From: Methylocystis sp. SC2
Lineage (GTDB): Bacteria; Pseudomonadota; Alphaproteobacteria; Rhizobiales; Beijerinckiaceae
DNA: 64,000 nt
Reading direction: 5' to 3'
NCBI RefSeq assembly: GCF_000304315.1
Contig: NC_018485.1
Location: 2,078,501 to 2,142,500 of the forward strand
How positions within the stretch are numbered: the first letter of the stretch is position 1; each line of letters opens with the position of its first letter. A program made the position numbers and the translations under genes. The notes beneath the pieces were generated by a model. It did no database searches and was not told the DNA's origin. It was given only the letters and a program-made list of their open reading frames with translations. Below, in pieces: positions 19,658 through 28,323 of the stretch.

Positions 19658-19938
19658 CTTGGGCGTTGCGGACAGACGACCTTCACCGTGATCCCGTCCC
19701 TATAAATGAAATATTCAACGCAGGACTGGCCGTTGACGTCGACCGGCCGCTTGCCCACGTCGGCGGCGCGCAGGAAATCCGCAAGCGACGTATGGCCCTT
19801 GTCGTCCCAATCCATTTCCGCCCAGTCGTAGCCTTGCCGCCAGGCGGTGATGGCGCGCGCGACGAAAAAGAACGCCGGAATCGCCAGGATCGCGGCGATG
19901 GTCGTCACAATGAGTCGTTTGCCGAAGGGCGCCGACAT
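19654..19938 (-). CDS. Small membrane-anchored hypothetical protein
   Basis: 94-residue protein with one N-terminal transmembrane helix (LIVTTIAAILAIPAFFFVARA) and a soluble domain of about 60 residues with two cysteines. No family recognised. It overlaps the end of the D2HGDH-like gene by a few bases on the opposite strand. Its ATG is one base after the stop of the upstream lipoprotein gene, so the two are co-transcribed. Confidence 0.65.
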   Translation of the reverse strand: MSAPFGKRLIVTTIAAILAIPAFFFVARAITAWRQGYDWAEMDWDDKGHTSLADFLRAADVGKRPVDVNGQSCVEYFIYRDGITVKVVCPQRPS

Positions 19939-19939
19939 G

Positions 19940-20389
19940 TCATCCTTTCCTGGAGCGCTTCACCTCGGTGAGCGCCCATTCGGCGGTTTTTTCACGACAG
20001 GCCGCGCCCTGAAGGCTTTCCTGAGTCTCGTTCACGAGGATGTCGCCATGGAAGGCGCGGCAGATCCTGCCTTCCAGCGGATAGGGCTGCCCCACCGGGG
20101 TGAAGGAGCCTTTCGCGCCGCTCTGCGGATTGTCCCAATTGACGCTCGCGCCGCTTCCTTGCGGATCGAGCGCGGTGCTCAGCGCCGCGATGGCCCGGCG
20201 CTGATCTTCCGAATCAAGCGCGCCGGACAGTTTGGGGGGAGACTTTGGGATCGCGCTTGTGACGTCCGACGCGACGCGCTCCGAATTCCACATGACGGAA
20301 GGGTCCGAGGCCATGGGCACGGCGATCGAACAGCCGGCGAGGCCGCCGGCCGTCGCCGCCAGGACGATGAGCCTTGCGCCGCGCGACAT
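19940..20389 (-). CDS. Putative outer-membrane lipoprotein (RT0821/Lpp0805-like surface protein)
   Basis: 149 residues from ATG 20389, the start that gives a proper lipoprotein signal with lipobox LAGC; longer in-frame starts overlap the divergent pdxH gene. The C-terminal part (GRICRAFHGDILVNETQESLQGAACREKTAEW) resembles the 17-kDa/RT0821-type surface antigens. Probably an envelope protein; function unknown. Forms an operon with the small membrane protein downstream. Confidence 0.68.
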   Translation of the reverse strand: MSRGARLIVLAATAGGLAGCSIAVPMASDPSVMWNSERVASDVTSAIPKSPPKLSGALDSEDQRRAIAALSTALDPQGSGASVNWDNPQSGAKGSFTPVGQPYPLEGRICRAFHGDILVNETQESLQGAACREKTAEWALTEVKRSRKG

Positions 20390-20490
20390 TTGAGCAATGA
20401 CGCGAGCGGCGGTATGTCTGACGCACAGGAAGTGCAAAGCGCCACCTTTAATGCGCCGATCTTTGAATCGGCTTGAGAAAGGATTCTCGC

Positions 20491-21105
20491 TTGAACGCGT
20501 TAACGCCGGGTGACTTTGTCGAGGCCGCCGAACCTTTCGCATTGTTTGGGCAATGGTTCGAGGAGGCCAAACTCAAAGAGCCGAACGATCCCGAGGCGAT
20601 GGTCTTGGCGACGGCCGACGCTCAGGGCCTGCCCGACGCGCGCATGGTGCTCCTGAAGGAATGGACGCCGGAGGGCTTCGTCTTCTACACCAACGCCGAG
20701 AGCGCCAAGGGACGGCAACTCGAGGCGAACATGCAGGCGGCGGGGCTGTTTCATTGGAAGTCGCTTCGCCGGCAGGTGCGGCTGCGCGGGCCGGTCAGCC
20801 GCGTCAGCGACGCCGAGGCGGACGAATATTTCGCCAGCCGTCCGCGCGACTCTCGCATCGGCGCTTGGGCGAGCCAACAGTCGCGCCCGCTGGAAAGCCG
20901 CTTCGCGCTCGAAAAATCTGTCGCCGTCTTCGCCGCAAAATATGCGGTGGGCGGCATTCCCCGCCCGCCCTATTGGCGCGGCTTTCGAATTGCGCCGGTC
21001 GCGATGGAATTCTGGTCCGATCGGCCGTTCCGGCTCCATGACCGCGTCCGCTTTTTCCGGGCGAAGCCGGGCGAGGATTGGCGAAAGGAGCGGCTCTACC
21101 CATGA
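20491..21105 (+). CDS. pdxH: Pyridoxamine 5'-phosphate oxidase
   Basis: FMN-dependent enzyme making pyridoxal 5'-phosphate from PNP/PMP, 204 residues. FMN- and substrate-binding motifs are intact: [56 protein letters not shown] and the C-terminal W.KERLYP. I start at TTG 20491, seven bases after GAGAAAGGA; an in-frame TTG at 20473 would add six residues. Its stop overlaps the next start (ATGA, 21102-21105). Confidence 0.93.
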   Translation: MNALTPGDFVEAAEPFALFGQWFEEAKLKEPNDPEAMVLATADAQGLPDARMVLLKEWTPEGFVFYTNAESAKGRQLEANMQAAGLFHWKSLRRQVRLRGPVSRVSDAEADEYFASRPRDSRIGAWASQQSRPLESRFALEKSVAVFAAKYAVGGIPRPPYWRGFRIAPVAMEFWSDRPFRLHDRVRFFRAKPGEDWRKERLYP

Positions 21106-21731
21106 CGGAACCCAGGACGGAACCCATGAGGGCGCTCAAGACGGCGCGTGCAAGGCGCACGACGGCGGCGCTCGCGGCGGCGGCGGCCGCGGCGCTCTTT
21201 TCGGCCGAGGCCGCCGCGCAGGACCCTTTCGATTTCCTCTTCGGCGGCGGCTTCGACGGCCCCCGCCGCTACCGGCGGGCGCCTGAACCGAGGCGATCCG
21301 AGCGTCCGCCGCCGCGCAAGCGGGACGGCGCCGCGCAGACCCAGACGAAGCGACAAGATCAGCAGGCGCCGGGGGCGCCGGGGACGACCGGAGCGCCGGC
21401 GGCGCCGAGCGGGCCGGAGGGGCCGCCGCCGCCCTATGACCCCCAGATCACGCGGCTCTCGGAGGTCCTCGGCGCGCTGGCCTTCCTGCGCGACCTCTGC
21501 GGGTCGGGCGACGGCGAGGAATGGCGGGGGAAAATGTCCGCCCTGCTCGACGCCGACGCCCCCAGCGGCGCGCGCCGCCAGAGGCTCATGGCGTCGTTCA
21601 ACCATGGGTTTCGGGGCTATGAGTTGACCTATCGCGCCTGCACGCCCAACGCCAAGGCGGTGATCTCCCGCTATCTGGCGGAGGCCTCGCGGCTGACCCG
21701 CGACATCACCTATCGCTACGGAAACCCTTAG
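21102..21731 (+). CDS. TIGR02301-like periplasmic protein
   Basis: 209-residue secreted protein found across Rhizobiales, function unknown. A Sec signal (Ala-rich core ending ...SAEAAAQD) is followed by a Pro/Arg-rich disordered linker (about 45-115) and a conserved helical domain starting [23 protein letters not shown], with a second Cys in the CTPNAKAV segment. The start overlaps the pdxH stop; a second ATG at 21126 is possible. Confidence 0.78.
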   Translation: MTEPRTEPMRALKTARARRTTAALAAAAAAALFSAEAAAQDPFDFLFGGGFDGPRRYRRAPEPRRSERPPPRKRDGAAQTQTKRQDQQAPGAPGTTGAPAAPSGPEGPPPPYDPQITRLSEVLGALAFLRDLCGSGDGEEWRGKMSALLDADAPSGARRQRLMASFNHGFRGYELTYRACTPNAKAVISRYLAEASRLTRDITYRYGNP

Positions 21732-21845
21732 AGCGCTTCCCGACCGCATGGACTCATGTGATCGATAAGGAATCGCTCTAAATCAAAATATTGGAGCAGG
21801 TTCTCATCGAAAAAGTCGGTCAACCTTTTCGGAACCCGCTTGTCT
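21731..21845 (+). repeat. Dispersed intergenic repeat, family A (AGAGC type)
   Basis: Reads TAGAGCGCTTCCCGACC..., CATGTGATCGATAAGGAAT, ATCAAAATATTGGAGCAGG and TTCTCATCGAAAAAGTC. A near-identical inverted copy is at 29850-29938, and the right third recurs inverted at 22188-22236. Such sequences are common between genes in Rhizobiales. Confidence 0.85.
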
Positions 21846-21928
21846 CATGACTTTCCGCGCCGATGCGAAATTAACCTTCCGGCGAGCGTCGCCTCGCGCG
21901 GCGCGGGCGGCTTCTTTAGAGTGGAGGG

Positions 21929-22183
21929 ATGAACGAATTGAACGTCGCCTCGCTCTATGACTTAGGCGGGGACCAGCACCGAGCGGCTCTCGCCTATGTC
22001 ACCGAGGCCTTCGCCGAGGCGATTCTCGCGGGGATCGAAAGCGATTCCTTCGCGCATGCCGCCCTTTGCGCGGCGCTGCGCGAACTGGTGGCGACCTATG
22101 GCGAGGAATCGGTGGCCGCCTTCGCGGAAACGCTGCCCGCGAGGCTGCGGGCGGGGGAATTCACCACCGGCCTGAGACATTAG
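21929..22183 (+). CDS. Hypothetical 84-residue protein
   Basis: Small acidic, Ala-rich, helical protein without signal or membrane segment; no family recognised. A TGGAGGG sequence immediately precedes the ATG, which is close for a ribosome site; TTG 21938 would have better spacing. The gene is bracketed by inverted copies of the family A repeat (right third at about 21790-21836 and 22188-22236). Confidence 0.55.
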   Translation: MNELNVASLYDLGGDQHRAALAYVTEAFAEAILAGIESDSFAHAALCAALRELVATYGEESVAAFAETLPARLRAGEFTTGLRH

Positions 22184-22187
22184 AGAG

Positions 22188-22340
22188 GTTCCGAAAAAGT
22201 TGACGGACTTTTCGATGAGAACCTGTTGAGGCTCCACATCTAGTCACGCCGCATTTGGGCAAAATCGCTCGAATCTCAGAAGATTAGAGCGCGCTCCACG
22301 CCCAAAAGGCCGCCACTTTTGCGCAGCGCCCGGCGCGGCG
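22188..22340. repeat. Composite of repeat families A (inverted) and B
   Basis: 22188-22236 is the inverted right part of family A (GGTTCCGAAAAAGTTGACGG, TTTTCGATGAGAACCTG). 22242-22340 resembles the family B copy at 12423-12532 (TCACGCCGCATTTGGGC, AGAAGATTAGAGCGCG, GCGCAGCGC). Together with the promoter of the next gene it explains the 291-base spacer. Confidence 0.7.
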
Positions 22341-22474
22341 CTTGCGGTTATTCGCCGCGACCGCGCGAATGCGGACTGACTTTTGCACTGCAAGGCCCTA
22401 GAACGCCGGACGCCGCGGGCGGAGACGCCCGGCGGCTTTGCACAGCGACTCCCGCGCCTTAAATCCGAAACGAC

Positions 22475-23569
22475 ATGCCCCGCACGCTTCTGTGTCTCGC
22501 ACGGCACGGCGAGACCAACTGGAATATCGAAAGGCGCTTTCAGGGCCAGTTCGACATCGCGCTGAATGCGCGCGGACGCGCGCAGGCGGCCGCGCTCGCG
22601 AAGGAGCTCGCCGGCGCGCATTTCGACAGGGTCTATTCGAGCGACCTGCGCCGCGCGCTCGCGACAGCGACGCCGATCGCGGGCGCGCGCGGGCTCGAAG
22701 TCGCCAAGACCCCGGCCCTGCGCGAGAAGGACGACGGCGTTTGGCAGGGCCACACCCATGCGGAAGTGCAGGCCACGCACGCCGACATCTATCCGAACTA
22801 TCTGACGCGCAGGCCGGATTTCGCCGCGCCGCAAGGCGAAAGCCTGGAACATTTCGCCGCGCGGGTGCGCAAGGCCTTGACCCAGATCGCCAGGGAGAGC
22901 GCCGGCGAGACCGTGCTCGTCGTCGCCCATGCCGGCGTGCTCGACATCGCCTGGCGCCTCGCCGCCGGCAAGAGGCTCGACGAAAAGCGCGAGCATCCGG
23001 TGCTCAACGCCACGCCGAATTGGATCGCCTATGAGGACGGCAAATGGTCGATTGTCGACTGGGCGACGCCGGAGGGGCGGGCGGAAATCGCCGCGCCATG
23101 GGACGGCCGTGAACTGCCGCGCCGCGAGGCCGCGCGCGCGCTGATCGTCGATCAGGATAACGACGTCCTGCTGATGCGTTACGCCGGCGGGCTCACGCCG
23201 CATTTTCTGGCGCTCGGCCATCATCACTTCTGGGCGACGCCGGGCGGCGCGGTCATGGAAGGCGAGGACTTTGAGTCGGCGCTGCGCCGAGAAGTCTATG
23301 AAGAGACCGGCCTCACGCTTCTCGATCCCGGTCCGGTCGTCGCGACCCGCGAATTTCCGATGGAGATCGGCGACGACTGGCATCAGGCGGTGGAGCGCTA
23401 TTTTCTCATCCGTACCCAACGCTTCGCGGTCGAGCCGCGCGACCTGACGCCGGAGGAAAAAATCCATGTGCTCGGCTGGCGCTGGTGGAGCGCGGACGAG
23501 ATCGCGGTCTCGCACGATCTGATCTTCCCCGAAGGGCTCGAAGCGCTGCTGCGAAAAGTCAGCAAGTGA
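22475..23569 (+). CDS. Histidine phosphatase - Nudix hydrolase fusion
   Basis: 364-residue two-domain protein. Residues 1-200 are a phosphoglycerate-mutase-like histidine phosphatase: RHGETNWN with catalytic His11, a second Arg in SSDLRRA, and His152 in LVVAHAGVL. Residues 215-364 are a Nudix domain with a perfect box G258-x5-E-x7-R-E-V-x-E-E-x-G-L280. The two halves presumably act in sequence on a nucleotide or pyrophosphate compound: Nudix releases a monophosphate that the phosphatase removes, or the reverse. Mycobacterial MutT1 has the same domains in opposite order. Substrate unknown. Confidence 0.88.
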   Translation: MPRTLLCLARHGETNWNIERRFQGQFDIALNARGRAQAAALAKELAGAHFDRVYSSDLRRALATATPIAGARGLEVAKTPALREKDDGVWQGHTHAEVQATHADIYPNYLTRRPDFAAPQGESLEHFAARVRKALTQIARESAGETVLVVAHAGVLDIAWRLAAGKRLDEKREHPVLNATPNWIAYEDGKWSIVDWATPEGRAEIAAPWDGRELPRREAARALIVDQDNDVLLMRYAGGLTPHFLALGHHHFWATPGGAVMEGEDFESALRREVYEETGLTLLDPGPVVATREFPMEIGDDWHQAVERYFLIRTQRFAVEPRDLTPEEKIHVLGWRWWSADEIAVSHDLIFPEGLEALLRKVSK

Positions 23570-23608
23570 AGGGCGCGGTCGAGGCGCGCTCGCACGCGCC
23601 TCTTTCGG

Positions 23609-24714
23609 CTATTTCGTCATGAAGACGTCCCTGCGCGGGAATTTCTCGAAGACCGAGGGATCCTGCCCGAAATTCGTCGCGAGAATATCCGTCGGATTGC
23701 CGGCGATCCATTGCGACAGATCGATCGTCTGATAATGCGCGTTATTGAAGACGATGAGCACGCGCACCGTATCGGTCCCGACATTTTCGAGCGAATGGCC
23801 CATGCCCTGGGGAATATAGCCCACGTCGCCCTTCGAGAAGGTCTCCTGGCGCCAGCGGCCCTTTGACCCAAACAGCGTGACGCATAGCTGGCCGCTCAGC
23901 ACATATTGCCATTCGGAGGCGTTGGGATGCCAATGCAGCTCGCGCAGCGCGCCCGGCTCCATTTCCAGAACGACGCCGGTCATCGTCGTCGAAATCGGGA
24001 ATTGCGATCCGTCGACGCGCCATTCGATTCCGCCGGGAAACGTCTCATAGGGCTTTTGCGACAGAAGGCTGTATTTGTGGGTCAGCGGCGGCGGCTTCCA
24101 TCCCTGCAACGGTCGCGAGGGGATTTCAGGCGGAATATTCCCCCTGGCGAAATAGACCTCCTGCTTGGGGAAACTGTCGAAGGTCGACCCGGGACGCCGA
24201 AATTCTTCGCCAGCAGCTCCTTGGGCGCGTGGCCGATCCAATCGCTGATGCTGAAGGTGCCGAACTCCGAGAAATAGCCATTGTCGAAGACGAGGATGAA
24301 ATGACACAGGTCTTTTCCCAGCGTCTCGATGACATGGCCATGGCCGCGCGGAAAATACCAAAGATCGCCCGCCTCGAAGTCGTTGGTTTCCGAGCAGCCG
24401 GCCGGGTCGATGACGGTGGTGCGCACGCGTCCCTCTGTGACGAAGCCCCATTCGGCCGCGGTCGCGTGCCAGTGAAGCTCGCGCATGACGCCCTGCTCCA
24501 TGCGCATCGAAACGCCGGCGATATCCTTGGAAATCGGCAGCTGAGCGACGGTCGCCTCCTTGCCATAGCTGGCGCCGTCGACGCGTCCTTGAGATTTTTC
24601 AAGCTCGAACTTGAACGTCGGCAGCTCGGCGCCCGAGGTCACGGGATCGGGCACATTATTATGGAAGCTCGTGTGACCGCCTTCCGAGCTTATCGGGATC
24701 GTCAATGAGAACAT
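23609..24714 (-). pseudogene. Bicupin oxalate decarboxylase, frameshifted
   Basis: Two overlapping frames together make one bicupin oxalate decarboxylase-like protein of about 368 residues. N-terminal frame (ATG 24714): cupin 1 with RELHWHATAAEWGFVTEG and GDLWYFPRGHGHVIE. C-terminal frame, to 23609: PGSTFDSFPKQEVYFARG, then cupin 2 with RELHWHPNASEWQYVLSG and GDVGYIPQGMGHSLEN. Metal ligands of both cupins (HxH, E, H) are intact. The coding span is 1106 bases, one short of a multiple of three; the frame changes near 24190 at CCCGGGTCGACC, where one extra base restores KNFGVPGSTFDSFPK. So it is either a recent one-base deletion or a sequencing error. Oxalate/formate metabolism fits a methylotroph. 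Confidence 0.82.
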
Positions 24715-25080
24715 TACCAGCCCTCGCTGTTCTGACTGTGTGTCGCAATCGAAACGGCGATCGCCGTCCCCGTGGTTCCGCTTCGAGCGCTCGGCCAAAG
24801 CAACGACGCAGCCCATGAACTCGTCGCATGACAAGCGCATCGGCTGATTCTGAATCGCGACGGCTCAGCTTGCGAGCATGCCTGCTCGGAGGGCGCGCGA
24901 CAAGCCGCGGCTGCGGCCGCCGCGCTTGGCCCGCAGATGACATTCTTCCGTCGCGATTTACATTGGTGACAAGGGGAAGCCTTAAGACGAAGACATCTTG
25001 CGCGGAAGCGGCCCTTCCCGGCCTTGCCAAGAAGCGACCTTTGCCGAGAAAATCCTGTGTCCGGCCGCCGCCGGCGCCTC
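24715..25080 (+). other. Spacer between oxdC-like gene and mntH
   Basis: 366 bases without a convincing gene, holding divergent promoters and the mntH leader. The last 120 bases contain an AAGGGGAAGCC element and, near 25030, GCGACCTTTGCCGAG. These loosely recall parts of the yybP-ykoY manganese riboswitch, but I cannot fold the full aptamer. Confidence 0.3.
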
Positions 25081-26412
25081 ATGGAGACAAATGTGACGCC
25101 AGCGACGACCGCCAACGCGCCCGCTCCGCAACGCGGCGATATGCGCCGCTCCGTGCATGTGCCCGAAGGCGGCAAATTTCTCCGGCGGCTCTTTGTGTTT
25201 CTGGGTCCCGGCTATCTCGTCGCCACCGGCTATATGGACCCCGGCAATTGGGCGACGGCGCTCGCCGGCGGCTCCAAGTTCGGCACGGCGCTGCTGTTCG
25301 TCGCCGTGCTGTCGAGCCTGATGGCCATCGTTTTGCAGTCCCTTGCGGCGCGGCTCGGCGTCGGCGCGGAGCTGGATCTGGCGCAGGCCTGCCGGCGGCA
25401 TTATCCCTTCCCGGCCGCGGTCGGGCTCTGGCTGCTGGCGGAAGTCGGCATTTTCGCCACGGATCTCGCCGAAGTGATCGGCACCGCCATCGGGCTGCAA
25501 TTGCTGTTCGGCCTGCCGCTCGCGGTCGGCATCCTCATCACGGTGCTTGACACCTTTCTGGTCCTCGCTTTGGAGCGGGCCGGCTTCCGCAAGATCGAGC
25601 TTTTCGTCGTCGCGATGCTCGCGCTCATCGCCTTTTCCTTCCTCGCGCAACTCATCATGGCGCGCCCTGACATGGCGCAGGTCGCGGCGGGTCTCATCCC
25701 GACGCGGCGCTTTTTCACTGACCCCGAGATGCTTTACATCGGCCTCGGCATTCTCGGCGCGACGGTCATGCCGCATAATCTCTTTCTGCACTCTTTCGTC
25801 GTGCAGACGCGCGCCGTCGCCGAGCCGCTCGAAAAGAAGCGCGAGGCGATTCGCTTCGCGGTGATCGACAGCACGCTGGCGCTGTTTCTCGCGCTGTTCG
25901 TCAACGGCGCCATTCTCGTTCTCGCCGCCGCTGTCTTCCATGCGAGCGGCCATACCGAAGTCGCGGAGCTCGGCGAGGCGTATCGGCTGATCGCGCCGCT
26001 GCTCGGCCAGCCGATCGCGGCGACGCTCTTCGCCGTCGCGCTGATCGCCTGCGGGCTGAATTCGACCGTGACCGCGACCCTCACCGGCCAGATCGTCATG
26101 GAGGGATTTGTCCGGCTGCGGATGAAGCCGGCGACGCGCCGGCTCATCACCCGCTGCATCGCCATCGCGCCGGCGATCGGCGTGACGCTTTACGCGGGCG
26201 AGTCGGCGACGGCGCAGCTGCTTGTGCTCAGCCAGGTGGCGCTGAGCGTGACGCTGCCCTTCGCCGTCGTGCCGCTCGTGGCCTTCACGGCGCAGCGCAG
26301 CGTCATGGGAGAACTCGTCGCGCCTCGGCGCACCACCGCGCTTGCGGCGATCATCGCCGCCGTCATCATCGCCCTCAACCTGAAGCTGCTCTGGGACGCC
26401 GCCGCCGGCTGA
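25081..26412 (+). CDS. mntH: Nramp family Mn2+/Fe2+ transporter MntH
   Basis: Proton-coupled divalent metal importer of 443 residues with about eleven transmembrane helices. TM1 carries the metal-binding motif [12 protein letters not shown]6 region the [12 protein letters not shown] motif, and the intervening [20 protein letters not shown] is characteristic of MntH. I prefer ATG 25081; in-frame ATGs at 25024 and 25141 also exist. The leader could carry a metal-responsive element. Followed by the malyl-CoA lyase gene about 90 bases later. Confidence 0.92.
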   Translation: METNVTPATTANAPAPQRGDMRRSVHVPEGGKFLRRLFVFLGPGYLVATGYMDPGNWATALAGGSKFGTALLFVAVLSSLMAIVLQSLAARLGVGAELDLAQACRRHYPFPAAVGLWLLAEVGIFATDLAEVIGTAIGLQLLFGLPLAVGILITVLDTFLVLALERAGFRKIELFVVAMLALIAFSFLAQLIMARPDMAQVAAGLIPTRRFFTDPEMLYIGLGILGATVMPHNLFLHSFVVQTRAVAEPLEKKREAIRFAVIDSTLALFLALFVNGAILVLAAAVFHASGHTEVAELGEAYRLIAPLLGQPIAATLFAVALIACGLNSTVTATLTGQIVMEGFVRLRMKPATRRLITRCIAIAPAIGVTLYAGESATAQLLVLSQVALSVTLPFAVVPLVAFTAQRSVMGELVAPRRTTALAAIIAAVIIALNLKLLWDAAAG

Positions 26413-26503
26413 ACGGCTTACGGCTGTGACAAACTGCCGAGCATTGCCAAGCCGACGCATCTGGCTTAACTCGTCGCAACTTTTCGCCGGAGTCGCGACA
26501 GAA

Positions 26504-27547
26504 ATGAAACTCCCCAATCAATTCTACCGTCCGCTCGCCATCGGCGCCCCGGCGCCGCTGCGCGAACCGCCCGTCAAGGTCGAGCGGATGATCCATTTCG
26601 TGCCGCCGCATCTTGAGAAATTCCGCGCCAAGGTCCCCGAGCTCGTCAAACAGGTCGACGTCGTGCTCGGCAATCTCGAAGACGCGATTCCGGCCGACGC
26701 CAAGGAAGCCGCTCGCGCCGGCTTTATCGAAATGGCCAAGGCGACCGACTTCGGCTCGACCGGCCTGTGGACGCGCATGAATGCGCTCAATAGCCCCTGG
26801 GCGCTCGACGACATGATCGAAATCGTCGGCGCGGTCGGCGACAAGCTCGACGTCGTCATGCTCCCCAAGGTCGAGGGCCCCTGGGACATCGCCTATCTCG
26901 ACCAGCTCCTGGCGCAGCTCGAGGCGCGGCATGGCGTGAAGAAGCCGATCCTTATTCACGCCATTCTGGAGACAGCGGAAGGCGTCAAGAATGTCGACGC
27001 CATCGCTTCGGCCTCACCGCGCATGCATGGCATTTCGCTTGGACCGGCCGATCTCGCCGCCTCTCGCGCCATGAAGACCACCCGCGTCGGCGGCGGCCAC
27101 CCGGACTATAAAGTGATCGCCGACGCCGAGCCCGGCCAGGGCCTTCGCGCCTCGTTCCAGCAAGACCTTTGGCATTACACCATCGCCAAGATGGTCGACG
27201 CCTGCGCTTCCGCCGGCATCAAGGCCTTCTATGGCCCCTTCGGCGATTTCTCCGACGCGCCGGCCTGCGAAGCGCAATTCCGCAACGCCTTTCTGCTCGG
27301 CTGCGCCGGCGCCTGGTCGCTGCATCCGTCGCAAATCGCCATCGCCAAGAAGGTCTTTTCGCCCGATCCGCAAGAAGTCGCCTTCGCCAAGCGGGTGCTC
27401 GAAGCGATGCCGGACGGGACCGGCGCGGTGATGATTGACGGCCGAATGCAGGACGACGCCACCTGGAAGCAGTGCAAGGTCGTCGTCGACCTCGCCAAGC
27501 AGGTCGCCGCCAAAGACGCCGACCTCGCCAGGATCTACGGATTTTGA
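26504..27547 (+). CDS. Malyl-CoA lyase family protein (Chloroflexus-type MCL)
   Basis: 347-residue CitE/HpcH-like Mg-dependent aldolase that should cleave malyl-CoA (and perhaps beta-methylmalyl- or citramalyl-CoA) to acetyl/propionyl-CoA plus glyoxylate or pyruvate. Conserved acidic metal site in GNLEDAIP, the [13 protein letters not shown] glutamate, [14 protein letters not shown], and the C-terminal SLHPSQI and [14 protein letters not shown]. From memory it matches the Chloroflexus aurantiacus MCL (start ...FYKPLAIGAPEP) far better than the Methylobacterium MclA/Rhodobacter Mcl1 clade. Start ATG 26504 gives [16 protein letters not shown]. No serine-cycle genes lie beside it. Confidence 0.88.
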   Translation: MKLPNQFYRPLAIGAPAPLREPPVKVERMIHFVPPHLEKFRAKVPELVKQVDVVLGNLEDAIPADAKEAARAGFIEMAKATDFGSTGLWTRMNALNSPWALDDMIEIVGAVGDKLDVVMLPKVEGPWDIAYLDQLLAQLEARHGVKKPILIHAILETAEGVKNVDAIASASPRMHGISLGPADLAASRAMKTTRVGGGHPDYKVIADAEPGQGLRASFQQDLWHYTIAKMVDACASAGIKAFYGPFGDFSDAPACEAQFRNAFLLGCAGAWSLHPSQIAIAKKVFSPDPQEVAFAKRVLEAMPDGTGAVMIDGRMQDDATWKQCKVVVDLAKQVAAKDADLARIYGF

Positions 27548-27640
27548 AAGGATTTGACTGTGGCGCGACATCCGATTGACGGCTGCGCCCCTGCTGCTGT
27601 ACTAACAGACGAGTAAACAGCGTGGTAAAGGCGCTTTCGA

Positions 27641-27973
27641 ATGCCGCGAGAGAACTTCGCTAAATTCGCTATTGGCCAAGTGGTCAAGCATCGCCGCTAT
27701 CCCTTCCGCGGCGTGATCTATGACGTTGATCCGGTGTTCGCCAACACCGAAGAGTGGTGGCTTTCGATTCCCGAAGAGCTGCGTCCGAACAAGGATCAGC
27801 CTTTCTATCACCTGTTCGCCGAGAACGCCGAAACCGAATATGTAGCCTATGTGTCGGAGCAGAATCTGCTGCCCGACAACACCAACAGGCCGGTGCGCCA
27901 TCCGCAGGTCGACGAGACCTTCGAACGCGATGGCGATGGCGTTTACCGCATGCGAGCGCTTAAGCGCCACTGA
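27641..27973 (+). CDS. hspQ: HspQ/YccV-like hemimethylated DNA-binding protein
   Basis: 110-residue protein with the YccV-like fold (KFAIGQVVKHRRYPFRGVIYDVDP; QPFYHLFAENAETEYVAYVSEQNL). In enterobacteria HspQ modulates Lon-dependent proteolysis and binds hemimethylated oriC; the role in this group is inferred from family. Complete length; ATG follows a weak purine-rich site. Followed by the glycine riboswitch. Confidence 0.88.
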   Translation: MPRENFAKFAIGQVVKHRRYPFRGVIYDVDPVFANTEEWWLSIPEELRPNKDQPFYHLFAENAETEYVAYVSEQNLLPDNTNRPVRHPQVDETFERDGDGVYRMRALKRH

Positions 27974-28084
27974 GCGGCGCTTCCGTTCAGTCCGAACTCT
28001 GCCGCATTGCAAAAAAAACGCGCAGCCGTTGGGATTGACGATCGCGCGAATCAACCACATTTTGGGTGTAGGTCGAACTTCATC

Positions 28085-28270
28085 GCGGGAGAGACCGGCG
28101 CTCGCGCCGGCGCCGAAGGCGAAACCGCCCCGGAAACGCTCAGGCCCAAAGGACCGCGACGAAGTAGAAACTCTGGAAAGCGGCGACGCGCGCAAGCGTT
28201 TCGCCCACCGAAGGGCGTAACCTGTCGCTTTTAGCGCAGGGAAATCTCTCAGGTCACCGGACAGAGGGGG
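28085..28270 (+). promoter_or_regulatory. Tandem glycine riboswitch controlling gcvT-H-PA-PB
   Basis: Two adjacent glycine aptamers. Aptamer 1 (28085-28158) has GGGAGAGACC, GCCGAAGGCGAAACC, GGAAACGCTCAGGCCCAAAG and GACC. Aptamer 2 (28171-28270) has CTCTGG, CACCGAAGGGCGTAACC, GGGAAATCTCTCAGGTCACC and GGACAGAG. The paired conserved cores are joined by a short linker, as in the classic cooperative type. It ends 53 bases before gcvT and should turn the operon on when glycine is abundant. Confidence 0.93.
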
Positions 28271-28323
28271 CGCGTAGCAAAGTTTAAGCTTTGCTGCGCC
28301 AACCTTGTCTGGCGGAGTTGTTG

